Positions 44,656 through 57,353 of a stretch of 64,000 bases of DNA are shown in pieces. The notes under the pieces were generated by a model. The model saw only the letters and a list, made by a program, of their open reading frames with translations. It did not search any database and was not told the DNA's origin. Location: positions 592,585,038 through 592,649,037 of the forward strand of contig OZ010786.1 of NCBI GenBank assembly GCA_963932465.1, read 5' to 3'. Origin of the DNA: Maratus speciosus. Its lineage: Eukaryota > Arthropoda > Arachnida > Araneae > Salticidae. The translations under genes were made by a program, and so were the position numbers. The stretch's first letter is position 1; the number at the start of each line of letters is the position of its first letter.

Positions 44656-45678
44656 TTAACCCTTTAATTCCCATGAATATATTCTAGCTTTAATTTATTT
44701 TTCAAATTTATGTTTTACTTTATTTTAACAATATTTAATCAATTATCTCAATCTCTCCCGCCCCCCCCCCACCCCAATCTACTTTTTTAAATTTTATAAT
44801 ATTTTGCTTAAACATATCACTCAGAGACTATAGAGAGATATTCATATATACATTTATGCTGAATTTAACAGATGATATAACTAATGATTATTATAACAAA
44901 TAAATAACAGAATAAAAGAATGCCAAAGGATATTTTCCCTTGTATTCACATGTTCCCCACGTGTGTTCACAACTATCCCGTCTGCGGGGCACGGGTGAAC
45001 ATTTTTTTTTGAATTTATAAAACTATTTACAAAATTAAGCAAAATAAAGATGATTAAAAAAAAATTGCCATGTTTAAAAAAAAGTTCTTTTACTATATCT
45101 ATTAGTTTTTCTTCATGGAAATTGACGCTGTCATGAGATTAAGCTATATTTATGTGAACTGTTCACATGTGCCCCATCTCCCCTACATACTGCTATTATT
45201 AGAAACTCAGCTGTGTGTAATTACAGCTGTTCTGTGAATTAATTTATTCACCAAAATTAGCCAGGTTATGAGGTATATGATTGAAAAATATTATTAATAT
45301 TCTTTTCTGTATAATGTTTCTGGTGCAAATAAATTTGTTTAAATATTATTTGTAAAATTCCTAAACCGGTGCATTTATCAAGTAGTTAGAACCGTGTTTC
45401 CATTTTCAATAAAAAATTTTGGGGATTTGTAGATTATATATTTGCTTAAAGTTCTTAAATTTGTGATTGCGTTAATTTAGTTTAATGGTTATTAAATTTA
45501 TGTTTTTAAGGGGTTTTGCAGTCTTAGATCCATATTTTTTAACCTAAATTACTAAGCGCCTAAAGGATCAATTTCAGAAAAGATATTTTTTCTGTCATTT
45601 ACGATGTCAGTTTGTTTGGAAAAAACCAATGAATAAGCATTTCTATTATTATTTTAGCTTCGGAACTGAAGAGGTTAA
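44656..45678. mobile_element. Candidate 1-kb TTAA element
   Basis: TTAACCCTTTAATTCC at the left; reversed right end TTAACCTCTTCAGTTCC. GAATATATTC lies 15 bp in. No transposase frame. GTTCAC…GGGGCAC words near 44960 and 45160 hint at older repeats inside. Confidence 0.4.
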
Positions 45679-45904
45679 AATAAGGGTCTACAAACTTTGA
45701 CTCTAGGGCTCTTAGGCAACCAAGTTACTCCTATTTGAAAACAGATGAATTGGATTATTTATTGACAGAAAATTTTTCACGAAATAATTTGAAGAGTAAA
45801 TATCGGAGTCTCTGGATGGAAATGACTTTCAGGCAATACATTTGAAGACATTAATTTAAAATTTGTCAAGTACTGATAACTTTTAACATAATATTGAAAT
45901 AGTA

Positions 45905-46304
45905 CAGGGTGGCTACAAATTCGTTGGGCAAAAGAAAAAAAAAGGTTTTATTGAATGGAATTGACAAGAAAAAAAATTAAAGTACATAATGTTGTAAGAT
46001 AGAAAAATAGTTCAAGTTTACCATTATCACAAATATTCGATGTGACTTGCACAGCATAATGAGTTTCACGAAACAAAAGACAGCATTTCGCTATTTCAGC
46101 ACCATTGTAAGTCTCTATTACCTTAATGCCGAACAAGAATGATTACCACTCCCTAAGCGATAACGTAAATTATGACACCTAACGCCATCTATGAATAAAC
46201 TTCGGCAATATTACTACTAGTCTGACTTTCAACTACTTAATTTCATTTAATATTTCGGACATTCTTAACTTACGAAATTGCCAAACTAATTTGTAGACAT
46301 CCTG
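45905..46304. mobile_element. TA-flanked element, CAGGGTGGCTACAAATT ends
   Basis: Left CAGGGTGGCTACAAATTCGT; reversed right CAGGATGTCTACAAATTAGT. TA on both sides. Internal minus-strand frame (45948-46136) not recognised. Confidence 0.7.
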
Positions 46305-46932
46305 TATAATGTTTGTTGACCGTCATAAGATAAATATTATCAATTCTGATTTGTAGTATAATAATTTTATTTTATCAAATCTAATATATATCTTTATAAT
46401 ATATGTTAGTACTCTTAAACTTCTGTTTGAAAAACTCATACTTTTATGCGATATTCCTTTACAAAATTATAAGTAGCTTGTAATTCAGGGCTGCCACTAG
46501 CGACTATTTTTTAATATATATCCTACCTCACATTTTCAAAACAAAAATCTTTCACATACACAAGAGGCCACATCGATAGGAAAATTTTATTTCATACCTT
46601 CATTATTTAAAAGCGACAAATTATTTGGTAAATCTCTTTAACATATAAAGTAGACATCTGCTACGAACTTAAAATTACACTATGTGCAAAATACTTAAAA
46701 AATGAGAATAAATATTTAAAAATATGTTAAATTACTTTATTACATCTTAGTACTATCAGCTAAAAACACAGCCTTCGTCAGAGAATACAAAAATACTGTA
46801 ATTAACGTCTTATTTTTCAATTTTCACGTAATTGTTGTCAAAAGGAGTGAAGATGAAAGACAATTTTTAGATCCGGAAAACGTTGTGAAAATAAAAAACA
46901 TTTTCGGATTTAAAAATTGACTTTTTTGGAAC

Positions 46933-47684
46933 AGATGTGTTATTATCCCACCCTCCGCCATCTTGGATTTTTTTTGGCGAGAAAACCCCTTTTCCGCCAA
47001 GTAGTAAATGTCGCCAAGCACCCGTTTATACGCATGTTTGGCTCAACGAAAATAAAATGTAAATAATAAACAAAATTCGCTAAACTGGCAATCAGTAATC
47101 CTTGTATGAGCGCTTCGCGCACATTTAACGAAAAAAAAACATCGCCGAATTCAGCATTTCTCGGATTATAGCATTCTCAAAATTCAGCAGTTCTCGTCTT
47201 GTAGCAATCTCAAAATGTAAAAAACTCTTAAAACAGCAAAATATACATAAAATTATCAACATACCTTAACAGACATCTGCTTTCTTGAAACCTACAGCAC
47301 AAAATATAACACCGCCGTCATTTTCCAAAATAGGCTTAATACGCATTGACACGCTATAAACAAACCACCCTTTCATGTCAAAATTTCCTCATATTTCTTA
47401 ATTACTTCAGCAAGAGCGTTTAAACGGACTACAGAAACTATAGTCAATGAAATACATCCAATAAGTTTAACATAAAAATAAAAAGACAGCCATAGAACAC
47501 GATATCAAAGAGTATCTGGTACAAGAGTCAACAACGACACCCGGCAGTGAAATGAAAAAGCACGCTCTCGCTTCGTAAAAAAGGGGTTTGCCATAATAAG
47601 TTACTAGACGCCAAACGCCGGGGTTGCCAGAGCGATAAAAATCGCCAAATACTCAACATCGCGGCGGGTGGGATAATACCACAT
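46933..47684. mobile_element. 752-bp element, ATTATCCCACCC ends
   Basis: Left ATGTGTTATTATCCCACCC; reversed right GATGTGGTATTATCCCACCC, followed by CGCC-rich and TTGGCGA words at both ends. No clear target duplication. No frame of interest. Confidence 0.55.
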
Positions 47685-47849
47685 CTTAGCCACTTTTTTA
47701 ATTGTATTTTAACTTTTTAAAGATGAATTTAGCATTCAATTTATTTATTTGCTAATCTACTATGAAATTTATTTTTCAAAATACTAGTGAGATGAAATTA
47801 AATATTTCCTATCGCTGAGGCCTCTGCGTACACTGACAACCTGTCAACA

Positions 47850-48370
47850 AGTGATGCTTTGATGGGATTCCTAGCTGCAGTGGAACTTCACACTCCGTTG
47901 ATGAGTAATTGTGTAACACATCTTAGATGGAACAATGAAAAATAGTACTATAATATAAAGTTAAAAGATAAATGTAAAAAAAAATACGAAATATCTTTAT
48001 CTCACAGAGATAGGAAACTAAGCTATTAATACCCTTCAGGGGCGGTGGGATATATTTTATCCCACCTACGAGTAATGAAGATTCGCACCAGAAAAATTTT
48101 ATTAAATGTTACTTTTCTAACTTTGGTGGAAAAAAAGACGTAAAATTGCTTTTCCTTATTTTGCAATAAATCTTTTTGCAGATTACGGTGTGAATTTGAC
48201 ATTGCAGAAACGCAATTACATGCACCTCAAGGGGTTAAAAGCGTAGAAAAAGTCAATAAATTCTGATTGGCTAATCAGAGAGAAAGAGGCAGAGCTTCTT
48301 GGAATGAACCAAGGAGTTTGAAAATACATGAAAGTGAGAGAAAATAATTATAAATGTAAGTGTGGATAAG
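47850..48370. repeat. Dispersed repeat, copy B
   Basis: Partner of 10780-11700, here interrupted by the MITE at 48026. Confidence 0.5.
48026..48238. mobile_element. TTAA MITE, GGGGCGGTGGGATA family
   Basis: TTAATACCCTTCAGGGGCGG at the left, CACCTCAAGGGGTTAA at the right; palindrome GGTGGGATA…TATCCCACC (48044-48066). Confidence 0.8.
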
Positions 48371-48897
48371 ATCAAATAAAGGATCACAAAATCTGCAAGA
48401 GAAACATGCCACATAATGTACTTTTTAAAAATAGTGGTGCGAATACAATATAAGATAGTCGCCAGTGAATTCGTATGATAGTATGAGTTTAAATTGAAAA
48501 ACGAGATATCAGGATATCTTTACTTTACTTTACTTTTTTTTTTTTTTTTTTAAGAATTGTGGGAATTGTCGCAGTATATTTTCTTATATATATATTATTC
48601 TATTCACATGCATTTCAACCAACCTCTAAATAAGAAGAATCATTAACTCTACGCTGCATATTACGTACAGTTCTATCACAATTCTGTAATTGAATTTATG
48701 ATAAATTGAATCTTATAATATCATCACAAATCCTGCGATTCAACGGCAGTGATTACGAATTTCGCAATTTAACACATTAACGACGACTATTATTTACACT
48801 TATTTTAATACAAGTTCACATCCATTTTTACAAATTGTAATTTTATCTCATTTAATAATATTGGTTTTCAAATTTAAAGGTTTCCTGTCAACCGGCA

Positions 48898-50572
48898 TTA
48901 GCCCTTTATGTACTGAACAATGAATTCATGAAAATTTTATCTTCTAAAGCACATTTCATGAATTGTTTAAATTGCATTAGAAGATTTGCATAATCATTTA
49001 ATAAATTTTAGAAGGATTGAAGGATTTGGAAGGATTAATTAAATTTGAATTTATAGAGATTTTGTACAATATTTATAAACCCACTCAAATATTTTATTTT
49101 GAATATTTTTCTTAGTATTTTGTAGAATTAGGAAATGTACAAATATAATGTTCTTACTATAAAAATATAGAAATATTTCCTAATTCAACCCCCCCCCCCT
49201 TCCCAACGCCAACGAAGCTGAAAAGATGCAAAGGCAAAAGAAATAATCCTTTTAAAAATATTTTCATTTTGTGTAATCAATAATGCTTTTGGAACAAGAT
49301 AAAGTAATGGGGCATTCTCACAATCTTTTGACTTTTGGGAAAAAAAATCTGGTGAAATTAAACTTGCTAAAATGACGTTTTAATCTGATAGACGAATGCC
49401 TTAATGATTCAAAATAAAGAAAAAAGGGTCAGCAGCGATTTTTCTTTTATTTAACTGAGGTTTAAGTTAAATTTGCGAGTTTAATTTTCCTTACCGTCTT
49501 ACCTCTATAACTGTTTATTTTCTTCTAAATTTTTACTTATAATGAATTTGCATAGTACCCACAGGACATTCAAATAACAAATAATAAAAATGTAGTACTT
49601 TTAATATAGAATTTTTGTATAACGTTGTCTTAAAGGGGTGTTCAAGAAGGGACGGTAGAGTAAAAAAAGGATGGTATAGGAAAAAAGGTACGAAATGGTA
49701 AAAAAAAGGACGAAATGGTAAAAAATAGAGACGGTAAGGATGGAACAGTAAGGAAAATCACCACCTATTTTTATGAAAATCATGTTAAGACTAAGTGATA
49801 GTTCATTTATTTTCGGAAACAGTTGTTAACATTGGATTAAATTAATTTTTTTTAATTTACCTCGAAAAGTGCAGGAATAAACCTTGGGTACGGTAACACT
49901 ACCAATAAAGCCACGGTGCTTGAAATTGATATTTAAATGCTGATTTATATTCTGCAGTAAATTTCCTGTCAAAGAATTTTCGATATTCTTTCTCTAGCAT
50001 ACTTCTGCATGAGCAAAAACTTGGAAGAAATTCTGTCGCTGCATCTGAAGTAATTTTCTGTATAATTTTAGAAGTGGGATGGTAAAAAATCTAAAACCCA
50101 GGGACAGAGTTCAAAAAATAATATCAACCCTAAAAATGTGTGCCGGTTAATTTTTAGCTACATATTTATATAAATAGTTCCAGTTTCAGAAAAAAATTAC
50201 ATAGAATTATTTTTATTGAAACAATTTTATCCATACAGCTCCAAATTTCAAAATCAGCATCTGGCACACGGGGCGGTAGATGTGTTTTCCATGTGTTTGG
50301 ACCCCCAACATCGTCCAAAACTTATTTATCTCGTTAATATTGTTGTGCAATCATGCAATGGGATGTTCCCAAGTATATGAAATTAAAAAAAACACAAAAA
50401 AGGTATTAAATAAAAAATTATTATTCAGGGACATGGAAGTTAAAAGATTGTGAGAATGTCCCTAATATATCTAGAACTCATTCTAAAGTGCATTACAGCT
50501 AATCGATGTATTAAATGATATTTAAAACATTTTAATGGTACCTTAAAGTATCGTCAGGATATAAAGGGTTAA
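48898..50572. mobile_element. Inverted copy of the 542-bp TTAA element, interrupted
   Basis: Left TTAGCCCTTTATGTACTGA, right GATATAAAGGGTTAA. Without the insert at 49309-50462 it is about 517 bp and collinear with 41023-41564 reversed. Confidence 0.85.
49309..50462. mobile_element. 1154-bp element with GGGGCATTCTCACAATC ends
   Basis: Left GGGGCATTCTCACAATCTTT; reversed right GGGACATTCTCACAATCTTT. A 4-bp TAAT flanks each side, and the intact host copy has TAGT once at that point. A minus-strand frame of about 60 codons (around 50090-49905, with FLPSFCSCRSMLEKEYRKFF) may be a transposase scrap. Superfamily undetermined. Confidence 0.75.
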
Positions 50573-50934
50573 GATATCTACTCTTTATAAGTTTCCATAC
50601 ACAGACACTTAAGTGTCTTATTTACCTTTTAAGACACATTTTTATGTCTAAATTTCAGACGCATCAATTTGCATTGTAGAATTGAAACATTTTTGTTGAA
50701 TTCATAATTTAGTTATCAATCTATAAATTGAGAGCCAATCAGAGTATTTCGAATGTAGCGGCATAGCAGCAAACCTTTTTCTTTATTATTCTATTTCTAC
50801 CAGAAATTTTGTATTGAGTAAAAAGTGACTGCATTATTTAATACAACGTTTCTCAGTTTTGATCGAGTTGCTATACAGTAGATGGATAAAGTATATCGGG
50901 GAATAACTGTTTTATAATCTGCTATCTTGGCCAG

Positions 50935-51118
50935 TGTTGCCAGTGGACTACTTTTTTAATTCAGATTTCTTGAAGACCACCACTTTTTTGAAACTGTAAA
51001 ATTACCTTTGTTTTCATCTTATTTAATATGTCATTAAATAAGGTGCATTTTACCATTTCAAAAAAGTGGTGCCGAACAAGAATTTGAATTTTAGAAAAGT
51101 AGCCCATTTGGCAACACT
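50935..51118. mobile_element. GTTGCCA fold-back MITE
   Basis: AGTGTTGCCAGTGGACTACT at the left; AGTAGCCCATTTGGCAACAC at the right; inner arms ACCACTTTTTTGAAA / TTTCAAAAAAGTGGT. Confidence 0.85.
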
Positions 51119-51145
51119 GATCTTGCCCATTTTTTTGCCTTACTG

Positions 51146-51353
51146 TTAACCCCTTGGGGACGAGCGACACGTATACGTGCCGTATGAAGCGCTCAGAATC
51201 CTTGTTTTTCCTCACCGTTAACATTTTACTGTAAAATTTGCCTTATTTAATCCGCGCATTTTCTCGATTCAAGAAGACACAAATTTCTGTTCTTAAAAAA
51301 CGGTGACAAAAGATTAAAAATTTCGTAAAAGGCTCCCGTCCCGAAGGGGTTAA
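51146..51353. mobile_element. TTAA MITE, 208-bp CACGTATACGTG family, copy 4
   Basis: Same ends as copy 1; CACGTATACGTG at 51168-51179. Confidence 0.88.
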
Positions 51354-51836
51354 TGAGGCCAAAATATGTCAGTAAAACGTCTTTGTGGAAACAGTGGGAT
51401 CTCGTGCATTCGATATCAATGAGATTCAAAAATGCAGTCCAATTAACCGAATTTCGAACAAAGCTTGAATTCATATATTTATAAGAGAAATTTAATAATT
51501 AACCCATTGCAATCCGTTGTCTCCGCGGCGATGACATCATCTTTGTTTGTAAAATTTGTTTTTGGCTCCAGTAATAAAGGAAAATAAAATTCTCTTATTT
51601 AATCAAATCATTTTTGAAATTGTGTATTTGAAGGAAACTTTTTTGAAAAAAGTGGTGCCGACCGAACAAAATTTGTGTAAGAGACGCTGGAGTCCAAAGA
51701 GTTAAATTCAGATAGACAGAATCAATAATATCCTTTTTCGTCATCTCATCATGCAAATGATTATTGGAATCCTTATTTTTTTTTTTTCAATTGGCATTCA
51801 GATTAATCACGGGTTTCTAACATATCATCGTTACCA

Positions 51837-52093
51837 TGTCAAACTATCCAGTATGAAAACAGTGTTGCCAATGGGCAACTTTTTTAAAATTCAGAGTATA
51901 TTAAGATTAGATTTCTTGATTGGTATCACATTTTTGAAATAGTAAAATTAGCCTTATTTAATAACATATTAATTAAGGCGAAAACAAGGGGACATTTATC
52001 ATTTCAGAAAAGTGGTGGCAATCAAGAAATCTGAATTTAAAAAAAAAAAAGTAGCCCACTAGCAACACTGTTTTCATATTGAATAGTTTGACA
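51837..52093. mobile_element. Long GTTGCCA fold-back with extended arms
   Basis: Arms begin TGTCAAACTATCCAGTATGA and AAACAGTGTTGCC and are mirrored to the end (GCAACACTGTTTTCATATTG). The outer 25 bp are absent from other family members. Confidence 0.85.
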
Positions 52094-52195
52094 CAATAAC
52101 GCCGATATCTACGTTGCGACTAAAAAATGTGACATTTTGTTTGAAATACTAATAAAATGTAAATATAATATACTAGACTGGAAGACGACTCCACA

Positions 52196-52625
52196 AACCA
52201 TCACCTCATTGAGTAGGCGGCTTAAAATTCGGGATTAGACAGAACTCGATTAGCATATTAAACTGGTCTGCCGGGTCATATCTTGATAGATAACTCCTGC
52301 AAACCCGATTTTATAGGTTGACTGGCAGGTTTTACCATTGTGTTTTCCTGCTGCCAGTCCTCCACATTTTTCACCTGGTTATTCGACCTTTGCCAATTTT
52401 GGTTGGCTACCAGGTGGAGTGATCCTGTCCTGTCCTCCACATTTTCATACCTTTGGTTGTAGGAAAACATAATGCTAAACCTACCGATCAACCACTAAAA
52501 TCGGGTGTGTAGGTGGTTTACAGCAAGATATGATTTGTCAGACTAGTTGCATTTTAATATGCTAATCGAGTTTTGTCTAATCCTGAAGTTTCAGCCGTCA
52601 ACTCGATGAAGTGATGATCTGTTCA
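52196..52625. repeat. Fold-back with ~130-bp arms
   Basis: The left arm ATCACCTCATTGAG, GGATTAGACAGAACTCGATT and AGCATATTAAA is mirrored at 52540-52625. The loop repeats GTCCTCCACATTTT twice. Confidence 0.8.
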
Positions 52626-53232
52626 GCCGACCCCCCCCCCCTCTAATATTGATTACAAGGGTTCGGATCTTTATTTTAGAAAGTACGAAATTTTACTATT
52701 TTCTTAAATTTTAGTAAATATTGCGACAATCAGTAATTTTTTCAGTAAAATCCCTGCTATAAAATTCTCGGTGTACACAATGATCGGCGTATAAGTTACG
52801 CAGTACTTAGCGATGTATGGAATGTTTAATCTTTTATCAGCTTTTTTTTTAATAGGAGTACTTGTATAAAGTCATCACATAAATATTTTGATTAAACAGT
52901 ACAAAATTTTCAATTAAAAAAATTCTGCTGGGAACGATTAATGGTTTTGAGAACTGTATGCGACATGTTTGCGCGCTCTTTACCATGAAGAGGTTAATCT
53001 ATGAACAGATGTAGGTTAAGAAAAGTAAGTAACAGTAATACTTTTCTATGTAAAATTGATGGAATTGGAAAAGTTTGATTTGGCTATTTAGCCCTTATCT
53101 ATTTCCATGTACTACAGGTTTTGAAGACTTGTTATATCAACGGCGATTAAAATTATCCTGCTGCCGTTTGCAGGAAAACTAATCGTTAGTTACAACGTCT
53201 ATGTTAGGAATTACGGGATCAATTCTGTTAAA

Positions 53233-53236
<4 letters not shown>

Positions 53237-53303
<67 letters not shown>

Positions 53304-53309
53304 TATATA
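53237..53309. repeat. (AT)n microsatellite
   Basis: Alternating AT with two ATCT variants. Confidence 0.95.
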
Positions 53310-53363
53310 ACTGGTTTCAGATTTGTATTAAATGAATAAGAAAAATAATTTTTGAAGCTTGTT

Positions 53364-53587
53364 TTAACCCCTTAACGGTCGCATTAAATTACGGTTTAAA
53401 AATTCAAATTGCTTATTGGCATAACTTAAAAAAAAAAAAAAAGAAATATTCACACTATGTAATGGAGAGGTAAAAATGATACCATAATAAAGCCAATTAC
53501 GACATTTTATAAAATTGGTGGGAATCAAACAATCTGAATAAAATATACAGCCGGTGGATATCACGGGAGCGAGAATTAAGGGGTTAA
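53364..53587. mobile_element. TTAA MITE, GAGCGAGAATTAA family
   Basis: TTAACCCCTTAACGGTCGC at the left, GAGCGAGAATTAAGGGG then TTAA at the right. Both ends intact; degenerate palindrome at the right side. Confidence 0.85.
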
Positions 53588-53913
53588 AATCACGTAGTAT
53601 AAATGTGCAATTTGTTCAAGAAATGTGATTATATAAAAATATCAAATGTATTTCTAGCATACCCACTGAAGATAAATTTCTTCTATAACTTAATCTTCGA
53701 ATAAACATTTTTTTTTTAAATTGTGGTTTGAAGTTTGTTACTATTGTACTTTTTTTTTACTCAGTAAACTGGATTTCCCAAGAAATTCGCAATAAAATGA
53801 AAATGAGAAAATTCATTAGTTACTTTTGTGACAATTACAGCAATTTTTCATAAATAATTTCAATTATTTTATTACAAAATATAATTAAGATACAAATTGA
53901 TATAACCAGTTAA

Positions 53914-54114
53914 TTACCATTGTGTTCCACTCACGTAACATATCTAATTTGTAACAAAAAAGCATTTTACTTGTCTATGTATTATGTCAAAATTGTTTTA
54001 CTCTTGTGACCCTCTAGTCACAAAAGTAAAAACATTTTGATTTATTATAGAGACAAGCAAAATAATGTTTGTTACAAATTAGATATAATTTATGTGAGTG
54101 GAGCACAAATGGTA
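53914..54114. repeat. ~200-bp hairpin with ~90-bp arms
   Basis: TACCATTGTGTTCCACTCAC … GTGAGTGGAGCACAAATGGT, with TCTAATTTGTAACAAA mirrored inside. The loop is around CCCTCTAG. Confidence 0.85.
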
Positions 54115-54896
54115 GTTCAGTAAACGGTACATCCAATTTTAAACAAATTCAAACGTAAAGTCTTCAAAAAAAAACTGAGGAAAAATTTTAATAATGGAAA
54201 AATATGAAATTTTTCAAGTATATTCTTACCTTTAAAATAATCGACTCTTTGCTGTTTATATTTCTCTATTAAATCTGACTTTATGTCTAAAAAACCTGCA
54301 ACAAAATATGAAAATATTAATTGTGAATAAATAGTTAAGGCATTCGTAAGTAATAAAGTAACAGAAATAGGCGTCTGTTTTTGTTTTCATTTTAACTATA
54401 ATGTGTTTTTTTTTTCAACTTTAAGCATGCAAATATATATATTTTTATTATTATCATATATCATAAAAACGCTGTAGAAGATTTTCCCATAAAAAATCAG
54501 CAAATTAAATTTCAATAGCTGCCATTCGCAATTGTAAAATGAATTACCACAAGCATTCTAAAAAAATCAATGAACTGACATGTTCAATGATTCATTATCA
54601 ATGACTTGACATGTATTTTACCATTAATTATATAACATTAAACTTCGAAATTTGTACTGCACTTGCCCATTTAACCTGAAAGCACAAACATCTAATCTAA
54701 TTTAAAAATTGCCTGAAGTATTCAAATCTATGCTGCATTTTCGCCACATGACAGGTGTGTTCCGGTAACTGTTCTCCATATTTCAAATTCAATGTCGGAA
54801 AAAAACAAATATTTCTCGCCATTTATGAATCATTTTTGAAATATGCTTAAATTTATTAAAATAATGGAGTTGTGAGTAAAGAGGAGGAGCCATACA
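54115..54896. other. Unassigned AT-rich stretch
   Basis: No structure or coding signal noted; the last 45 bp match 63855-63895 in inverse. Confidence 0.4.
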
Positions 54897-54905
54897 GTGT
54901 ACTGT

Positions 54906-55315
54906 CAAAGCGATATAAGTAAGCGTCCTATCTTAAATGGGAGAAATAATCGCAAGATTAAAAGCGAGGTCACATCAATCAAAGTCATGCGCCACGTAGC
55001 GGACGGAGTGTGAACTACAGGTAGATACCTAACTGTTTTCTTACTCTCACCACTAAAATTGTTAAAGTTTATTTCACCTTGGTTAATAAGTGAAGTACCT
55101 TAGATAAGGCAAAAAAAAACTTCGTGATGTTAAGTGCATCTGGATGCCCCTCTCGCTATGCCATTATTATGCAATAAATGTGACAGATTTAGAAAATACG
55201 CGCCACACTAAAAGCCCGCGTATGTGAATTATCACTCCGTCCACAAGGTGGCGCAACTGTGTTAATTTACGCCTGATTCCAGCATTAAGTTTGTTCGCTT
55301 ACTTATAACGCTTTG
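54906..55315 (-). mobile_element. CAAAGCG element, 410 bp, 9-bp duplication
   Basis: CAAAGCGATATAAGTAAGCG at the left, CGCTTACTTATAACGCTTTG at the right. Identical GTGTACTGT flanks (54897-54905, 55316-55324). Non-coding. Confidence 0.92.
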
Positions 55316-55684
55316 GTGTACTGTATACCAGTTGCGAGTGAAGTAACTGAGGAGGTTATCACAAGATGACTGCTGCTTTTTGTAAATCGTATCTTCAGTT
55401 TCTGATTACCACCAGGACAAATGTCCCACCAGTAAAATTGAATAGAAAATTTGTTCTTATTTAAGCGTCTTTTTCATGGAAATATATCTAAAAAATGTCA
55501 TAAAAATTTCTATTTGTTTTTACTGGTTTCAGTACATCTTGTAAAACTGTCAGTTTGTTTCCCTGGTTGCCACAATATGGCGGAAACCCAAGACCTAACT
55601 ACCGCCAAAGTAAAATTCTACCAGTAAAAATGAAAATCTGTTTCTACCTTTTTATATGACTGAAATTGCGTAATAACAAGGCGT

Positions 55685-56331
55685 TTAACCCCTTGAGGGG
55701 CGGTGGGATAAAATATATCCCACCTAATTTAAACAAGATTCTCACCAGAAAGTTTTAACTAAGTTTTTTTTTTAACTTTGGGGGAAAATCAAAGCGTTGT
55801 AAGTAAGCGAACGAACTTAATGCTGGAATCAGGCGTAAATTAAGACAGTTGCGCCACCCTGTGGACGGAGTGATAATTCACATACGCGGGCTTTTAGTGT
55901 GGCGCGTATTTTCTAAATCTTTAGTCACTCATGGAAATGAATTCTGTTTGCCAAATTTATTGCAAAACAATGGCGTTGCGAGAGGGGCATCTAGATGCAT
56001 TTGACACCACGAGATTTTCTTTGCCTTATCAAAGGCAGTTATTAATCAAGGTGAAATAAACTTTACAATTTTAGTGGTGAGAGTAAGAAAACAGTTAGGT
56101 ATCTACCTGTAGTTCACACTCCGTCCGCTACGTGACGCATGACCTTGATTGATGTGACCTCGCTTTTAATCTTGCGGTTATTTCTCCCATTTAAGATAGG
56201 ACGCGTACTTATATCGCTTTAGGGAAAATCGTCAATAAATTGCTTTTCCTTATTTAAAAATAAATTTTTTCGATTATTCCGGTGAGAATTTAATATTTAG
56301 AGACATTTTTGTTCGCCCCTCAAGGGGTTAA
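55685..56331. mobile_element. TTAA MITE, GGGGCGGTGGGATA family, split
   Basis: TTAACCCCTTGAGGGGCGG at the left, CGCCCCTCAAGGGG then TTAA at the right; palindrome at 55702-55724. Second level of the nest. Confidence 0.9.
55790..56221 (+). mobile_element. CAAAGCG element, 432 bp, innermost
   Basis: CAAAGCGTTGTAAGTAAGCG at the left, CGTACTTATATCGCTTTA at the right. GGGAAAAT (or GGGAAAATC) repeats on both sides, so the duplication is 8-9 bp. Inverted relative to 54906-55315. Confidence 0.9.
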
Positions 56332-56384
56332 ATAAGTTGAAGATTTCTATATAAATCTACTGGTGGAAGTTTCCACTGGCGGTA

Positions 56385-57353
56385 ATCAACCCCTGCGAAA
56401 GCGGTTACAGTTGAAACTTTACCATTTTAAGGATATATCAGTTCCTCTTTATTAATAGTTCCATGATTAAAAGATGCATTATTTTAGTTCTTAATTTGCT
56501 CGTAACGGCGAAAGCTCCAAAATAAATTCTTAAAATAATTACAAAAGTATCGTGAAGGTCTAAACAGTACATGTATATGAAAACTGGGGATTGGGCAAGG
56601 TGAACAGATGGTTTTGTCTGTTCATGCGTCAAGCTCTTGAATAGCGATTTAGACAAAACATTGAATAAGGGTTGTGAGCTAAATGCTCAACAAAAATATT
56701 AAGTTTGGGTATTCCTTTAACTCATAGTGGTGTGCTGTACAACATTTGTAGGGACAATGTGTTTGACAGAGTTAGTTATTTAGCCTATAAATCTGTACAC
56801 CTTGTCTAAACCACACGTATTACGAGACAGAAAAATTCGCATGTTCATTCTAATCCTAAACTTAAGGGAATAAAACAATTTTCAGCTTTCTCCTAATTAA
56901 CTACGAATTCAACCGAGTTAATAGTGTTATTTTGGCCCTTTTTTTGCGCTTTTCCAAAACGACTAAAATTTTGGAAACACTGGCTCAGGGTATGTCAAAC
57001 CCAGTGCCAGTATTCTCTGGTAAATAATAATCCTTGCCTTATTTAGTAGCATATTTTTGAGATTATGTCAAACAAAATATCAATATTGAGAAAATATTTA
57101 CTTTATGTTCTAAATATTAATAGTGAACCTGCAAAATCAATGGTTTCCGTTTATTGAATTGCGGCCGGGAAATATTGGAAATTTTGTAAAGTAATGTTGA
57201 TCTCATGTAATTGCTGCATTGTAATTAACTGCCTTCTATTAATTCTAGGAAGGTTTTCGCAGTAATTTTGACCGTAACAAATTAACACTACAAGCGCTAA
57301 GAGCACTCAGTTCAACTTCTATTAAATATGTATTGTTCTATTTGAATCAGAAG
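56385..57353. other. Unassigned stretch
   Basis: Nothing coding recognised; minus frame at 56438-56656 is unremarkable. Confidence 0.4.

Larger units (their letters stand above)
55600..56384. mobile_element. Outermost fold-back of a three-level nest
   Basis: ACCGCCAAAGTAAAATTCTA then CCAGTA at the left; TACTGGTGG…CCACTGGCGGT at the right. Similar CACCAGTA arms occur at 61715 and 63643. Confidence 0.6.
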
